This document shows, piece by piece, positions 1-11,395 of a stretch of 64,000 nt of DNA (positions are counted from its first letter, which is position 1; every line of letters begins with the position of its first letter). The position numbers were made by a program, and so were the translations under genes. A model generated the notes under the pieces. The model did no database searches, was not told the origin of the DNA, and saw nothing but the letters and a program-made list of their open reading frames with translations. The DNA comes from Rhizophagus irregularis (taxonomy: Eukaryota; Glomeromycota; Glomeromycetes; Glomerales; Glomeraceae), in contig NC_089445.1 of the NCBI RefSeq assembly GCF_026210795.1, forward strand, positions 1,240,001-1,304,000, read 5' to 3'.

Positions 1-56
1 AAAAATGTCAATTATTTAATATTTTAATTTTCCTATCTTTATTTAATTTTTTATAG

Positions 57-3000
57 GAAACCACACAAAATGAATTTAACTGTATCGATATCGTTCTTTA
101 ATTCTTTTATAATTCTTTTATTCCAAACAATCTTAGTTCTTCATGCACCAATAGAATTAACATCTTCCATATTTTTTTTAGTGGACATAGATGATATGGA
201 TGGCATCATAAGAAATGATAACCGCGAACATCGGCTCTCGGGTGTTTCTATAACATGTGACGAAATGTTGCAAGAATCTTCAAGTGATTGGACATTAACA
301 CCAACGGGTAATGCTGAAATGTGGTCACCACCAGAATCATGGGCTGTTCGTAAGCCACAACAACTCTTTTTAGATAATAATATTATGGATGATACTAATA
401 ATGAAAAATTAAATAGTGATAACAAAATGGTATATGTCATTCCATTATCAATATATATTTATTTATATTATTTGGAAGAACTACTGAGCCTAGTTATAGT
501 AAAATAATTTGAGAGACTATTTTTTTTTTTAAGTGAAAGGATATGAATAAGTCAATCATCACTCAATTTTTCTATCCAGAATATTCTTTATTGCTTTATA
601 GATCGTTTTCTACGGCTAATGTTTAAATATGTTAATATTATGTAGTATTGCATTCGGATATTTCGACCTGACGCAACTTTTGGTACTGTTAATTGTTTCT
701 TGAACACACCAACAGCTGAACTATGCCATATGCTAGGAAAGAAGTTTTTTATTCAAGATATATCAAAGTATAATCTATATGTAAAGAGGCATAATTTAGG
801 TAATTAACGTTTAACTGGTTAATGGTATCTTTAGTTCATCATCATTAAGGATTTTTTTTTTAAATTGCAGAACGCGTATTATTACCGAAAGAACGACCTT
901 TAAAATTACAAAAACAATTGCTCGAGCAAGCGGGTTATACGGAAAATGATAAATTAGATGATCTTGGACGAGAAGATAATAGTTATTTATTTCGGTTTAC
1001 TTTTCGAGAGACAACAGTTCCTAGATTTGAGGTTTGTTATATTTATCAACCTATAAACATTTACAAAGAAATTTTAACGAGTTTATCCATTACACATTTT
1101 TCATTAGGAAGAACAAGGCGCTTTATCTTCTATACAGCATGTAGATCTTCAAGCTCGAAATTTACAGACAATTCCAATATTTCTCTATCGTCAAGCATAT
1201 TTTATTCGTTCACTCAATGTTTCTCAAAATCTTATGCTCGATCTTCCTACAGACTTTATACAATCTTGTCATCAGCTTAAGGAGTTACATCTTTCTCAAA
1301 ATGAACTAGAACGTGTTCCTCAGTCTGTAAAGCAATCTCAAATGCTTTCAACCCTTAATCTTAGTTCCAATCGTTTACGAGATCTCGACCATACACAATT
1401 GGAAAATGTTACAGAGTTAACGAACTTGCAAGCTGATAACAATTTATTAACAAGTTTACCCAAATCATTTGCGAAATTTCGATGTCTTAACATTTTGAAT
1501 GTTGCCAACAATTCATTTACAGAATTTCCTCCAGTAATCTGCGATATTATTTCTCTTTCAGAATTAGATCTTAGTTTTAACAAAATAACATCTGTACCAA
1601 TGGAAATCGGTAACCTTGTGCACTTGAAGAGATTATTTTTGATTGGAAATCAAATAACGGGTTCATTACCCACAAGTTTCAGTAATTTAACTAGTCTACA
1701 AAAATTGGATATTCGTCGAAATCAATTAACTAATATTGACGTTTTATCTTTAGTACCAAATCTTCAAGTTCTTCTGATAGAGTCAAATAATGTGAGCATA
1801 GTAAAGTTATCGTCTAGCTCATTACAAAAGCTTATTTTACCAAAAAATATGCTTACCCAGTTCTCACTCATGGGAATTGGAACTTCAATAACTGACCTTT
1901 CACTAGCTTATTCTAAACTAATAGAATTACCTGATAAGTTGTTTGAAGACCTTGTATCTTTAGAAAAGTTAGACCTATCTAATAATCAGTTAACAAAGAT
2001 CCCAAATTCAATTGGTTCTTTGAAGAAACTAGCACATTTTTCGTGTACAAACAATACCCTTTCGGCACTTCCTAGTGAAATAGGTTCTCTAACGGCCTTA
2101 AGGGTTTTGGACATTCATAACAATAACCTTAGCTCACTCCCTCCGGAGATTTGGTATTGTGCAGGTTTAGTAACATTAAATGTGAGCTCAAATCTTCTTG
2201 AGCAATTTCCTATGCGACCGACTTCATTTCCAGACGTTAATCAATCCAATTCAGTTCGCCCTAACTCATGTCTTAGTAACGCCCTTCGTGCATTATATCT
2301 TGGCGATAACAGTTTAACTACCGATATTTTTTCTGCCATTTCTTTATTTAATGAACTGAGAATACTTAATCTTTCATTCAATTTATTGGATGAGATTCCT
2401 ACTGGCGGTATTGTAAATCCTCATCTAACAGAGTTATATCTTTCTGGAAATGAAATATCGTCACTTCCCGATGACATTGAAAAATTAACCAGCTTGAGAG
2501 TGTTACATGTTAATGGAAATAAATTGCAAACTTTACCCGCTGAACTGAGTAAGATAAGGAAGTTGGTCGTGTTAGATGTTGGAAATAACGCGTTAAAATA
2601 TAATATTGCAAATTGGCACTTTGAGTGGAATTGGTATGATCGATTTTTATCAAATTATCTATAAATTTAAAATAATAGTATAAATTAATAATAATTATTT
2701 TTTATAGGAATTGGAATATTGAACTCAAATATCTTAACCTATCAGGGAATAAACGGTTAAAGATTAAACATGCACTTTTTAACGAACTAAACCCTCCTCG
2801 AGATCGTAATCTTGCTGATTTTGGTGCTTTAACACGACTTCGTGTGCTTGGTCTTATGGATATTACTCTTTTAGATTTGATAGTTCCTGACGAAACAGAT
2901 AACCGTCGCGTCAGAACTTCTGGATCCGAGGTCAACTCTATGTCATATGGCATGGCTGATACTTTAGGTACATCAGATAATTTATCCACGTGGGAAGCTG

Positions 3001-5255
3001 TAATTCCTAAATTTCGTGGTCGTGAGGATGAATGCCTATTTGGATTGTTTGAAGGTCGTGCTGGTACAAATAGAGGTGGTCGAGTTACTAAATATCTTCA
3101 TGACTACTTTCAATTATTTTTCAAAACTGAACTCGAAAAGTTAAAAGATTTTGATACAGTAGAATCAGCATTACGCCGTTCTTTCTTAAGTTTAAATAAA
3201 GAACTTGGTCTCAAAGTGTTTAATTCAAATAATACAACTATGGAATTGGAGTACGCATGGGAATCTGAAAGCGCTAATTCTGTTGCGTTAGGGATTGATG
3301 ATAATAAATCTGGTGCTTCTGGCATAGTAGTTTATATATCTGGCATGATACTCTATGTTGCTAATATAGGTGACACTAAAGCTGTTATAGGCCGTAATAA
3401 TGGCAACGCTTATGAAGTTGCAAGTAATCAAAGTATAATTTCTCCTAATGAGATAGAGAGAATCAGAGAAGCAGGGGGGTTCATATCACATGACTGTTTG
3501 GTAAATGGAGAAGTTAATGTTTCCCGATCATTTGGTCATTTTCATTTGACACCTATCATTAATGCTAACCCTTCTATAGAAAAAATCAATCTTTCAGAAC
3601 AGGATGAGTTTATAATATTAGCTACTCATGGTTTATGGGATCGTATGAGTTACCAAACAGCAGTGGATGTCACAAGGACTGAAAGAGATGATTTAATGCG
3701 TGCCGCACAAAAATTGCGTGATTTTGCGATATCTTATGGTGCTGAAGAAAATATCATGGTAATGATTATTGGAGTTGGCGATTTGTTTGATCATCGGCGA
3801 CGTCGACGTTTAGGTGACCTTGAAGGTAAAGGTTTATTGCAAGGTATGGGTGGTGAGGAAACAACATTTTACTTTGGCAATAGAACAAAACGTAGTCGAA
3901 GGGATGAAAATCCAAGCGATTCTACTATAGCAAGATTGCAAAAAGAAATTCCGCCACCAATTGGACAGGTTTCTTTGGTTTTCACCGATATAAAGAATTC
4001 CACTTTTCTTTGGGAAACTATACCAGATGCCATGCGATCTGCTATTAAACAACATAACACTATAATGCGTAGGCAATTACGTAATATAGGCGGCTATGAA
4101 GTTAAAACTGAAGGAGATGCTTTTATGGTCTCTTTTCCGGCTGTTTCATCGGCTTTATTATGGTGTTTTACTGTTCAACTTGAACTTCTGAATGTTGACT
4201 GGCCAAGAGAAATCATTGATTCAGAAGATGGTAAAATAGTTTATGGAGGGGCTGATAATGATTTAATTTACAAGGGATTATCGGTTAGAATGGGAATACA
4301 TTGGGGATCTCCAGTGTGTGAACCTGATATAGTAACAAAAAGAATGGATTATTTTGGTCCAATGGTTAATAGGGCAGCAAGGATATGTAATAATGCTGAT
4401 GGTGGACAAATTTGTATAAGTTCAGATGTTGAGGCCGAAATTGGATTATTACACGGTATGATGGATGGAGGAGATAATGATTCGATTTTTTTAAAGAAAC
4501 CCAATGATGAAGAGGTGCAAGGAACGTCATTTCAGTCTAATAATGGTGTTTTAGATAAAAATCTCATTCATTTAAGGAAATTGGGTTTTGTAATGAGAAA
4601 AATCGGAGAAAGAAAATTGAAAGGATTAGAAAATCCCGAAGTCTTGTCTTTGGTAAGTTCTTTATGATGGGCATAATAGTGTAATAATTTTTATTAATTT
4701 GCTCATACTCTTATAAAGGTTTATCCGGAGGCACTCAAAGGTCGAATGGAAGAGGACCTAGCAAGAGATCGTATTTCGGTAATTTGTTGTTTGTCGGGAA
4801 TAATTTTAGAGCACCTTCAAATATATGTTAACGTATTGTGAATATTTTTAGAAATTATATGATCCTCAAGCTCCACAATCATTGAATCCAGCAATTGTAA
4901 AAATGATTGGACAATTGTGTCTCCGTCTCGAGCGTCTGTCATCAGGCAATGTAATTGTTCGAAATCCACGAAATTCAAGGTTAGATCTATTTTTATCGGG
5001 TTTATCATACGTTAAAGATAATGCTACCGAAGAAGAGTTATTAAAAATTATGGAAAGTTTAGTTACAAGAATTGAGGTAAATTTACTAATAACAACTATT
5101 TTTTTTTTTGATTTTGATCATTACTAAATAATATTAAACAAATTTAGAATTCAATATCAACACTGTCTCTTACTCAATTTGCACTCGGAGATATGTCTAT
5201 AATGGATATTGTTAAAGCATTACAAATGTATGCTCAATATATGGGTAAGGTATAA
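57..5255 (+). CDS. CYR1: Adenylate cyclase (fungal Cyr1 type), 5' end outside the window
   Basis: Makes cAMP from ATP; in fungi this enzyme sits at membranes downstream of Ras and G-alpha. Supported exons: 182-429, 646-799, 871-1031, 1108-2633, 2708-4652, 4719-4778, 4852-5076 and 5148-5255. A 25-bp exon at 57-81 fits in phase ahead of them but is less certain. Domains in order are a Ras-association fold (about 650-1030, with the piece IRIFRPDATFGTV), some 15-20 leucine-rich repeats (1108-2820), a PP2C-like domain (about 2990-3800) and a class III catalytic domain (3960-4450). A C-terminal tail resembles the CAP-binding end of yeast Cyr1. Catalytic residues are present: FTDIKNS and the D of EGDAF for metal, K of EVKTEG and D of MDYFG for adenine, N and R of VNRAARI for transition state. 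The PP2C part lacks canonical metal ligands. Only the N-terminal region is missing, beyond position 1. Identification is firm; exact splice points are by eye. Confidence 0.93.
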
Positions 5256-5648
5256 TAAAAAAAAAGAGATTAATAATAGGATGTAATAATTATTTGAGAA
5301 AGACATTTTTTATTTTATCATTTTTTTTTTAAAAAAAAAATTTATCTAATTTTATTATTATTATTTTGATGGACTTTTTAAGTAATTCTTTTTTTTATGG
5401 TATGACTGAAAAAATTATTAGGTTAATCAAAAAAATTGACAATTTTTGCGTTTCTGTATTTTAGTTTTTATATTTAGTAGCGTAGTAGTAGTTATAAGAT
5501 TGTATTGTAGTTGTTAGAAATTAAACACTTCAATCTAATATTATAATTTATTAAAAAAGTATTATTTATTTAAATTAAAAATTAAATGGCTTGTTTTTTA
5601 CATGCAAAATTTTTTAGTATTACACTGGCGCGTCCAGTATTAAAGAAA

Positions 5649-6339
5649 TTAGACGGCCTTTCTATCTGTAATTACACGAACAATACATCCCACTCCCGCA
5701 ACTTCAGTAAGCTTAATAAACAAAAAAATTATTAGCTTCTTATTTTTAAACTAAAATGTCAGGAATAATAGTACACACTAAGTTACTAACCTTTTCATGC
5801 CAATTTAATAATACAGCAGAATTATATAAATCAGGAGACGCCATTCCTCGATAAATATATTTCATTAAAATATCTTGTTGTTCTGTAGCTAAAGATTTCA
5901 CAAATTCGACTGTAGCTTTAGTAGAATTTAGAACTTCCATCACAATTTGTGTATTTAGATCCTAATTAAAATCGATTGAATTTATAAAAAATATCTAAAA
6001 TTTGATATGTAAGTTTAATGCTTGAATGAACTTACTTTAGCTTCTATCGTGAAGAGTCCATATGGAGGGTTTTCTATTGCTTTTATTAACGCATTAGATG
6101 TGTCACCTCTAAATAAAGCGGGAATTTATATTATTTGTTTTAACATAAAAGTTATTTTTCCCTTCTTTCTCTCAATTAACTTACCTTGTTAGAAGGTTCC
6201 TAACTTCAACTTCTTTTGACTTAACATTATTTAAAGCAGTTTCTGGGTCAATTTCAATTCCATTAGAAAAAGCAAATAGCTCATCGGGAAGTAATATATC
6301 TTCGTCTAGAGCATCAACATCGATACTGCGGAATGACAT
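5649..6339 (-). CDS. ARC15: Actin-related protein 2/3 complex subunit 5 (ARPC5/p16-Arc)
   Basis: Small helical subunit of the seven-protein Arp2/3 complex, which nucleates branched actin filaments at endocytic patches and growing tips. Four exons join to about 153 residues, matching the usual ~150. The first begins MSFRSIDVDALDED at 6339. The family signature follows: ALIKAIENPPYG, then ILMKYIYRGMASPD, NWHEK, and the C-terminal GVGCIVRVITDRKAV ending at 5649. Introns interrupt after NLLTR, EAK and HEK; the last uses acceptor AAG and restores HEKLTEVAGVG, in register with animal ARPC5. It is convergent with the adenylate cyclase gene, about 390 bp away. Its upstream region (6340-6775) holds three CACGTG sites. 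The single-domain assignment is robust because all conserved blocks are in order. Confidence 0.93.
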
Positions 6340-6775
6340 TTTTATCAATTTATAGGAAGCAAATATATATTCTCTTTAACGTCTATTTATAAATTTAGGT
6401 ATCATTCACGTGCAATCTCTGAAATAGTCATTTAAAATTACATCATAATTCTGGCCAAAATTATCTAGGATAAATTATATCACGTGATAACACGAATCTG
6501 TAATTCTGTGCTAATCGTTACGTTACACTGTAATTAGTTGACACAATCATTTCTTAATGCCGTAATTCTGGCCAAAAAATATATAAATCACGTGTTCTAC
6601 TCAGCTTAGCGGGCTTTCATTCATTTATACTACAAGAGAGTACTAAAAAATGTGATTAATAAACAATATTCTCTTGGCATATATTTAATAGCATAATTAT
6701 TTATTATGTTTGCTGCAAAGTGTTTGTGATAATAAGAATGAAAAGTCTTATTCTGAGAATTCATTTATGTGTGTA
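6340..6775 (-). promoter_or_regulatory. Upstream region of ARPC5 with three CACGTG E-boxes
   Basis: Intergenic. CACGTG lies at 6407-6412, 6481-6486 and 6589-6594, about 70, 145 and 250 bp upstream of the ARPC5 start. A phrase containing TTCTGGCCAAAA occurs twice (near 6450 and 6566). E-box palindromes of this kind are bound by bHLH factors in fungi; function here is inferred only. Confidence 0.45.
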
Positions 6776-7936
6776 TTATTTTTTCGTGATATGTGAAATT
6801 GACATTCTAGTTATCTTTTGACCGCACTCGCCAAAAACTAAGAATACGAGACTTAGAATTACAGATAATATCACGTTAAGGTGTGGTAACGGCAAGGTAG
6901 AAGAGGAGTTGTTAAAAGATTTGTTGGGTAACGGCAGGGTAGAAGGAGGGTTGTCAGAAGAACTGTCTGTAACTAATGACTTCTTTGTCAAGCTTTCATA
7001 TTCAGTGCGTCCAAGGGAATTTTCAATGTTAGCAAAATTATGAACATCTAATCCATTTTCACTTACAATCTTACGAAAAAGCTTGATTACTTTGTTACGG
7101 GTCGTTGAAAATGCTTCGTAGATATCATCAATAGCTAGATATTCTTTTACTGCATTTAAGACCTTTGTGTCGTCTACATTATTACCCCCAAAATAAGTCC
7201 CTTTTGCGCGGTTAATAATTGTAGAAAGATATCTTATGTTAGCTTCATCGTTCATGATTTCTTTAAGTTCATCGAGATAGGCAGAATTTGATGTAATAAA
7301 GGAACATATTTTGCTACCATCTCCTTTAAGATATTTAATAACAGTTTGCGCCTCAAAAACATGGTCAGCTTGAACCTCGTCGCGATTTATAGCATCGGTT
7401 AAAATCATTTGAGTTAATGAACCAGTAGTTGAATCATATATATACGCAAATGAAGCATTTTCAGCTTTGTTTCGATAAGTTTTAGTCTTAATTTTAGCAG
7501 TTTTAGTTAAACCACATGGAAGTGTGTCTTCTTCTGAATCTTCTGTATCGACTTCTTTACAAATGCCAATATCATCATCAGTAGCACAAATCAGGCCTAT
7601 CTTACAACAACCTTTTTTGCAACATTGAAAGCCCGGTTCACAACAATGAGTATTATCGCAAACTACAGGATTGGGGCCACAATCACTACACAAGTCTCCA
7701 CTTGCACAAGTTTGACCTATGGGACAACAGCCATTTTTTGCTGGACATTCAAAATTTCCAAACGGACAAACAGCCTGTCTTTCCACCAAAGATGAATGAT
7801 TTGATAATATTCCGACATAACCATGTAAAGCACCAAATAATTCTTCTCTTCTCCATTTTAAGGGTACCTTAGCGAAAGTGAAATTGCTGAAGGTTGCAAT
7901 TATAAGAATAAGTATTAACTTTAGATTTTTCCGCAT
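6776..7936 (-). CDS. Secreted Cys-rich protein with granulin-like N-terminal region
   Basis: Single-exon protein of 386 residues. A clear signal peptide (KLILILIIATFSNFTFA) is followed, at residues about 57-128, by a cysteine-dense block with paired cysteines (CPAKNGCCPIGQTC, THCCEPGFQCCKKGCC). This spacing resembles granulin or other small disulfide repeats. The middle (about 140-310) has no cysteine pattern and contains ADHVFEAQTVIKYL, which recalls a segment found downstream of the catalytic domain in some fungal GH18 chitinases; that link is from memory and weak. The C-terminus has a Ser/Pro-rich linker with a duplicated STLPLP motif, then a hydrophobic stretch (VILSVILSLVFLVFG), followed by a short basic tail. 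It is therefore either a type I membrane protein or, if the 3' end is spliced, GPI-anchored. No catalytic signature seen; a cell-surface or symbiotic-interface role is plausible but unproven. Confidence 0.75.
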   Translation of the reverse strand: MRKNLKLILILIIATFSNFTFAKVPLKWRREELFGALHGYVGILSNHSSLVERQAVCPFGNFECPAKNGCCPIGQTCASGDLCSDCGPNPVVCDNTHCCEPGFQCCKKGCCKIGLICATDDDIGICKEVDTEDSEEDTLPCGLTKTAKIKTKTYRNKAENASFAYIYDSTTGSLTQMILTDAINRDEVQADHVFEAQTVIKYLKGDGSKICSFITSNSAYLDELKEIMNDEANIRYLSTIINRAKGTYFGGNNVDDTKVLNAVKEYLAIDDIYEAFSTTRNKVIKLFRKIVSENGLDVHNFANIENSLGRTEYESLTKKSLVTDSSSDNPPSTLPLPNKSFNNSSSTLPLPHLNVILSVILSLVFLVFGECGQKITRMSISHITKK

Positions 7937-8490
7937 TATGAACTCGGATGATTATACTTAATTTGTAGGCATGAACTAGTGGTGTTTTGTTATAAGTAAA
8001 GAAACAGTGAAACAGTTTGAAGTGGTTATAAATAGATCTGGATTATATCTTCAGTAAATATCATTAATATCTGATCAAAATACTATTAATATTACATTTT
8101 GAAACAATAAATGCATCTCCTGTTTCTCCTGTTTCAAATACCATATCGAGGTTTAAAATGTACCATTACCCTAACACTGACACTTTTAAATGAAGATAAT
8201 ATATTTGACAATTCCAATTCGAAAAGCATATGATAAGTTCGTGATACAAATAAAATTGTCTAACACATGTTTATTCAAATTCCGGTGGAGTTGATCATGC
8301 AATCACATAACTCCATCATTTAAAAGTGTGATTCAAAAATAAATTACATACAAGATATTTTTTAAATGTACAAAATTTATCGTAAAATGATTAGAAAGAA
8401 AAGAAAAGAAAAATTATTTCACACACATATATATTTTTTCTATATTATAAAAAGAGTTTTGCTATATTCTATATATCAATGCTTATAAAC
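7937..8490. other. Intergenic spacer with a short inverted repeat
   Basis: No gene seen. An inverted repeat pairs CACTTTTAAATGA near 8185 with TCATTTAAAAGTG near 8311. It could be a ~145-bp MITE remnant, but no target duplication is convincing. The part nearest 7937 is the promoter of the secreted Cys-rich gene. Confidence 0.3.
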
Positions 8491-10155
8491 TTATAATAAA
8501 TTATTGTTATTTAATAAAATTAACGGTGAAGACTCTACAGAGTCATCATATTCGGACAATTGGTCATCATCATCTAATGAAAAAAAGAAAAATTATATAT
8601 ATATTTTTTAACTTTATTATATATACAGGAAAAATAAGAGTGTTAAAATAAAATACATACCTTCATTATCATCTTGATCATGATCTGTAAAAAGAGTAGG
8701 TAAAAGTTTACTAGAATAAATGGCCAAAGGATGGGTATTTTTTAAAGAATTCATTAAATTAATTTTCAATGATTCTTTTTCAGATAAATTAATTTTTTTA
8801 AAACAAGTATAAGTAGATAATTCTTTAATAAGATAAACCAATTCTTCAGCAGTAGGCCTTTTTGCGGGATCAGAATGCCAACAACGTTTCATTAGAGAAA
8901 CATAAGCATTAGGAGTTTCTTTAACAATATCAGGACGACATCCATTACATATTTCCATAATTAATTTAATATCATGAGCTTTATCATGAAAAGGTGGGTT
9001 AAATGATGATAATTCCCACATTATAATACCAAAACTATATATATCAGAAGATAATGTAGGTTGTTGACCACTTAAAACTTCAGGAGCCATAAAAGGTATT
9101 ACACCATAAACTTCACGTATTGAAGTATTAGTAGAAGAAAAAGAATTTTTCTTTTTGGCATTATATTTCATAGAAAACTTAAAATCACTTATATTTGAAC
9201 GTGAATGATGTTGTAAAATATTTCCAGTATGGAAATTACCATGAATTAGATTTGCACTATGAATTGTCTTTAAACCTGAAGCGATGTTTTCTAATATAGT
9301 GCATCTATACTTCCAATCTAATAAATCAGGACTTTCTTGAATAAAATTACGTAAAGTACCATCTGAAGAATATTCTAATACCATTAGATATTGGTTCGTT
9401 ACTGGATCTTGAGTGAAACCGTAGAGTGATGAAATATGAGCATTCGGGATGCAACAATTTAAATGAGCTTTTGGCTAAAAATAAAATGATAAGGAAAGGT
9501 TAAAAAAAAGAATTTAGGGAGTGATAAAAATTAATATAATTATTTTAATTTTACCTCATGTAAGAAATCCGCAAAATCATCATCATTCATAAAAGTTTTT
9601 AAAATAACTTTAACACCATAATTACATCTATTCCAACATTTTTCACCTTTATTCCAATTAATTATAAAACCGTCAATCCAATTAGCAGAATAAACGCTAC
9701 CATAATCATTATTATATAATAATTCAACATCGGTTAAATGATATCTTGGTATCCATTCCAAACAATTCATTCTACTAATTGATGATAATTGCGATTTACG
9801 TATAAATTTATCCAATGATTTATTACCGCTTGTCCATTTACCGAATGATTTTTTAAAATGGGAGGAATAACATGGATTACACCAATTTTTATATGGCCTT
9901 TTTTTATTGCACTCATGACATATTCCTATATCATCGGTGGATAGATGCTTAATATTTTTGATATTTATTGGAGAAGGAAATGTTGCTATTTGTCCTATAT
10001 TATATAGAAAAAAGAACGTTATTAGAAAAGTCAAATTTTTTTAAAAAAAAAAATTTAATTAATATACCTTGTTGAACTTTACAAGCTTTAAAAATACTTT
10101 TAATCTGTTGACGAAAATCCTTTTCAGGATTTAATGATTTATATGACTTATTCAT
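8491..10155 (-). CDS. Zinc-ribbon TKL-like pseudokinase (glomeromycotan kinase family)
   Basis: Four exons, about 490 residues. Exon 1 starts MNKSYKSLNPEKD at 10155. Exon 2 (10020-9555) carries a CxxC...CxxC ribbon (CHECNKKRPYKNWCNPC), the family phrase KWTSGNKSLDKFI, and the kinase N-lobe beginning LEWIPRYHL. Exon 3 holds most of the C-lobe, and a last exon (8577-8491) adds an Asp-rich tail. The layout is that of the very large Rhizophagus kinase expansion. Catalysis looks lost: the glycine loop reads YNNDYGSVYSA, HRD is HGN (in HGNFHTGN) and DFG is DFK. The lysine of GVKVILK, MAPEVL and DIYSFG are kept. It is therefore more likely a scaffold or allosteric partner than an active kinase. I infer cytosolic location because no signal or membrane segment is present. 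The gene is not broken by stops, so the loss appears to be selected or tolerated. Confidence 0.85.
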
Positions 10156-11395
10156 AGTGGTATAATAATAATAAAGGGCAGTCAGTATTCAAGATTTAAT
10201 TTTTTTTTTCAAAAAAAAAATAAAAATTATATTTTCAAAATCAAATTATTTATAGTTATTTTCTAACAAGGAAATTGCTTAAAGTTAAAACTTTAATGAG
10301 ATAAAACGTTATTATTGTATTTTTAGCCAACCATAGATCACATCTTATAAAGCTAATTTTGTAAAACCAAAATAAGTAAAAATATTTGTGCATACAGATT
10401 TAATGCAATCTAGAAACAAAACAGCCTTATTTTCAGTATCGAATTATCGTTTGTCTTGATAAATATGAAAAACTTTAAATTATTATACAAGACTAAAAAT
10501 GGGCACCACAATTAAAAATTATGATCCATTATTTCTTATCAGTTATCAAAATTTTATAAATATACCATATACAGTATATATACCGTGTATGTATATTTTT
10601 AAATTGATTTATATATTTAAAAGATCGGTAGATGCCATTGCGTTATTTTTAATTAAAGTACGCCGAGTAGTTTTTCTAACTCTTTTCTTACATCTTGTGA
10701 TCAACTAATAAAACAAACAGTATTTTTGTCCTGGTGATTTCCGCATTGTTGACTCACGTGGTACATTTTATTTAATTAATTAGAAACACTGAGAGTCTGT
10801 GATCCTGAGTTTCAAATTTAAACTACTCATTTAGTTTAATACTATTTTTCCTTGTTACAAACTTTCAACAATACTTTTAACAAAAAAAAAAAAAGAATAA
10901 AAAGAATAAAAAGAATAAAAAGAATTGCATCTTGGAGTTAATTATACGCTTCCTTGATCTACAAATCCAGTTAATAAAGCGTTGATCCATTTGCTGATCT
11001 TATTTAATTGGTGTTCTAGACAATGTGCGCCTAATAACTCTGCGCCTTATCGACGAGCCGAGATAAAATCTTTAAACCGAAACAAATTTAGTAAATGAAT
11101 TTATTGTTATTTATTATTGTTGTTTCAAAAAAAAATATTTTTTTTATTAAATATGTTTGATGACTAAATTTATTTTTATTGTCTAAAATTAATTCAAAAA
11201 AGGTTTAGATTTTTGTTCTGGACCAATGAAATATTGATATAGTTAACCTGTTAACCATAAAATAATGATTTTATTTTATGAATAAATAAAATTACAAAAT
11301 TTTTTACATATTTTATTTTAAACCTAATTAATAATTAATAATATAGACTAATTTTATTCATAGTTGATCCTATACTTCATAAAAAATAAACTTCG
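10156..11395. other. Intergenic, no gene seen
   Basis: AT-rich spacer. It holds a CACGTG near 10754 and a pentanucleotide-like run AAAAAGAAT repeated about four times at 10893-10925. A short open stretch at 10499-10708 has no coding character. Confidence 0.4.

Noticed and set aside
10499-10708. Open frame of 69 residues in the spacer
   Set aside because: Rich in Ile, Tyr and Phe from AT composition, with no motif or neighbouring exon.
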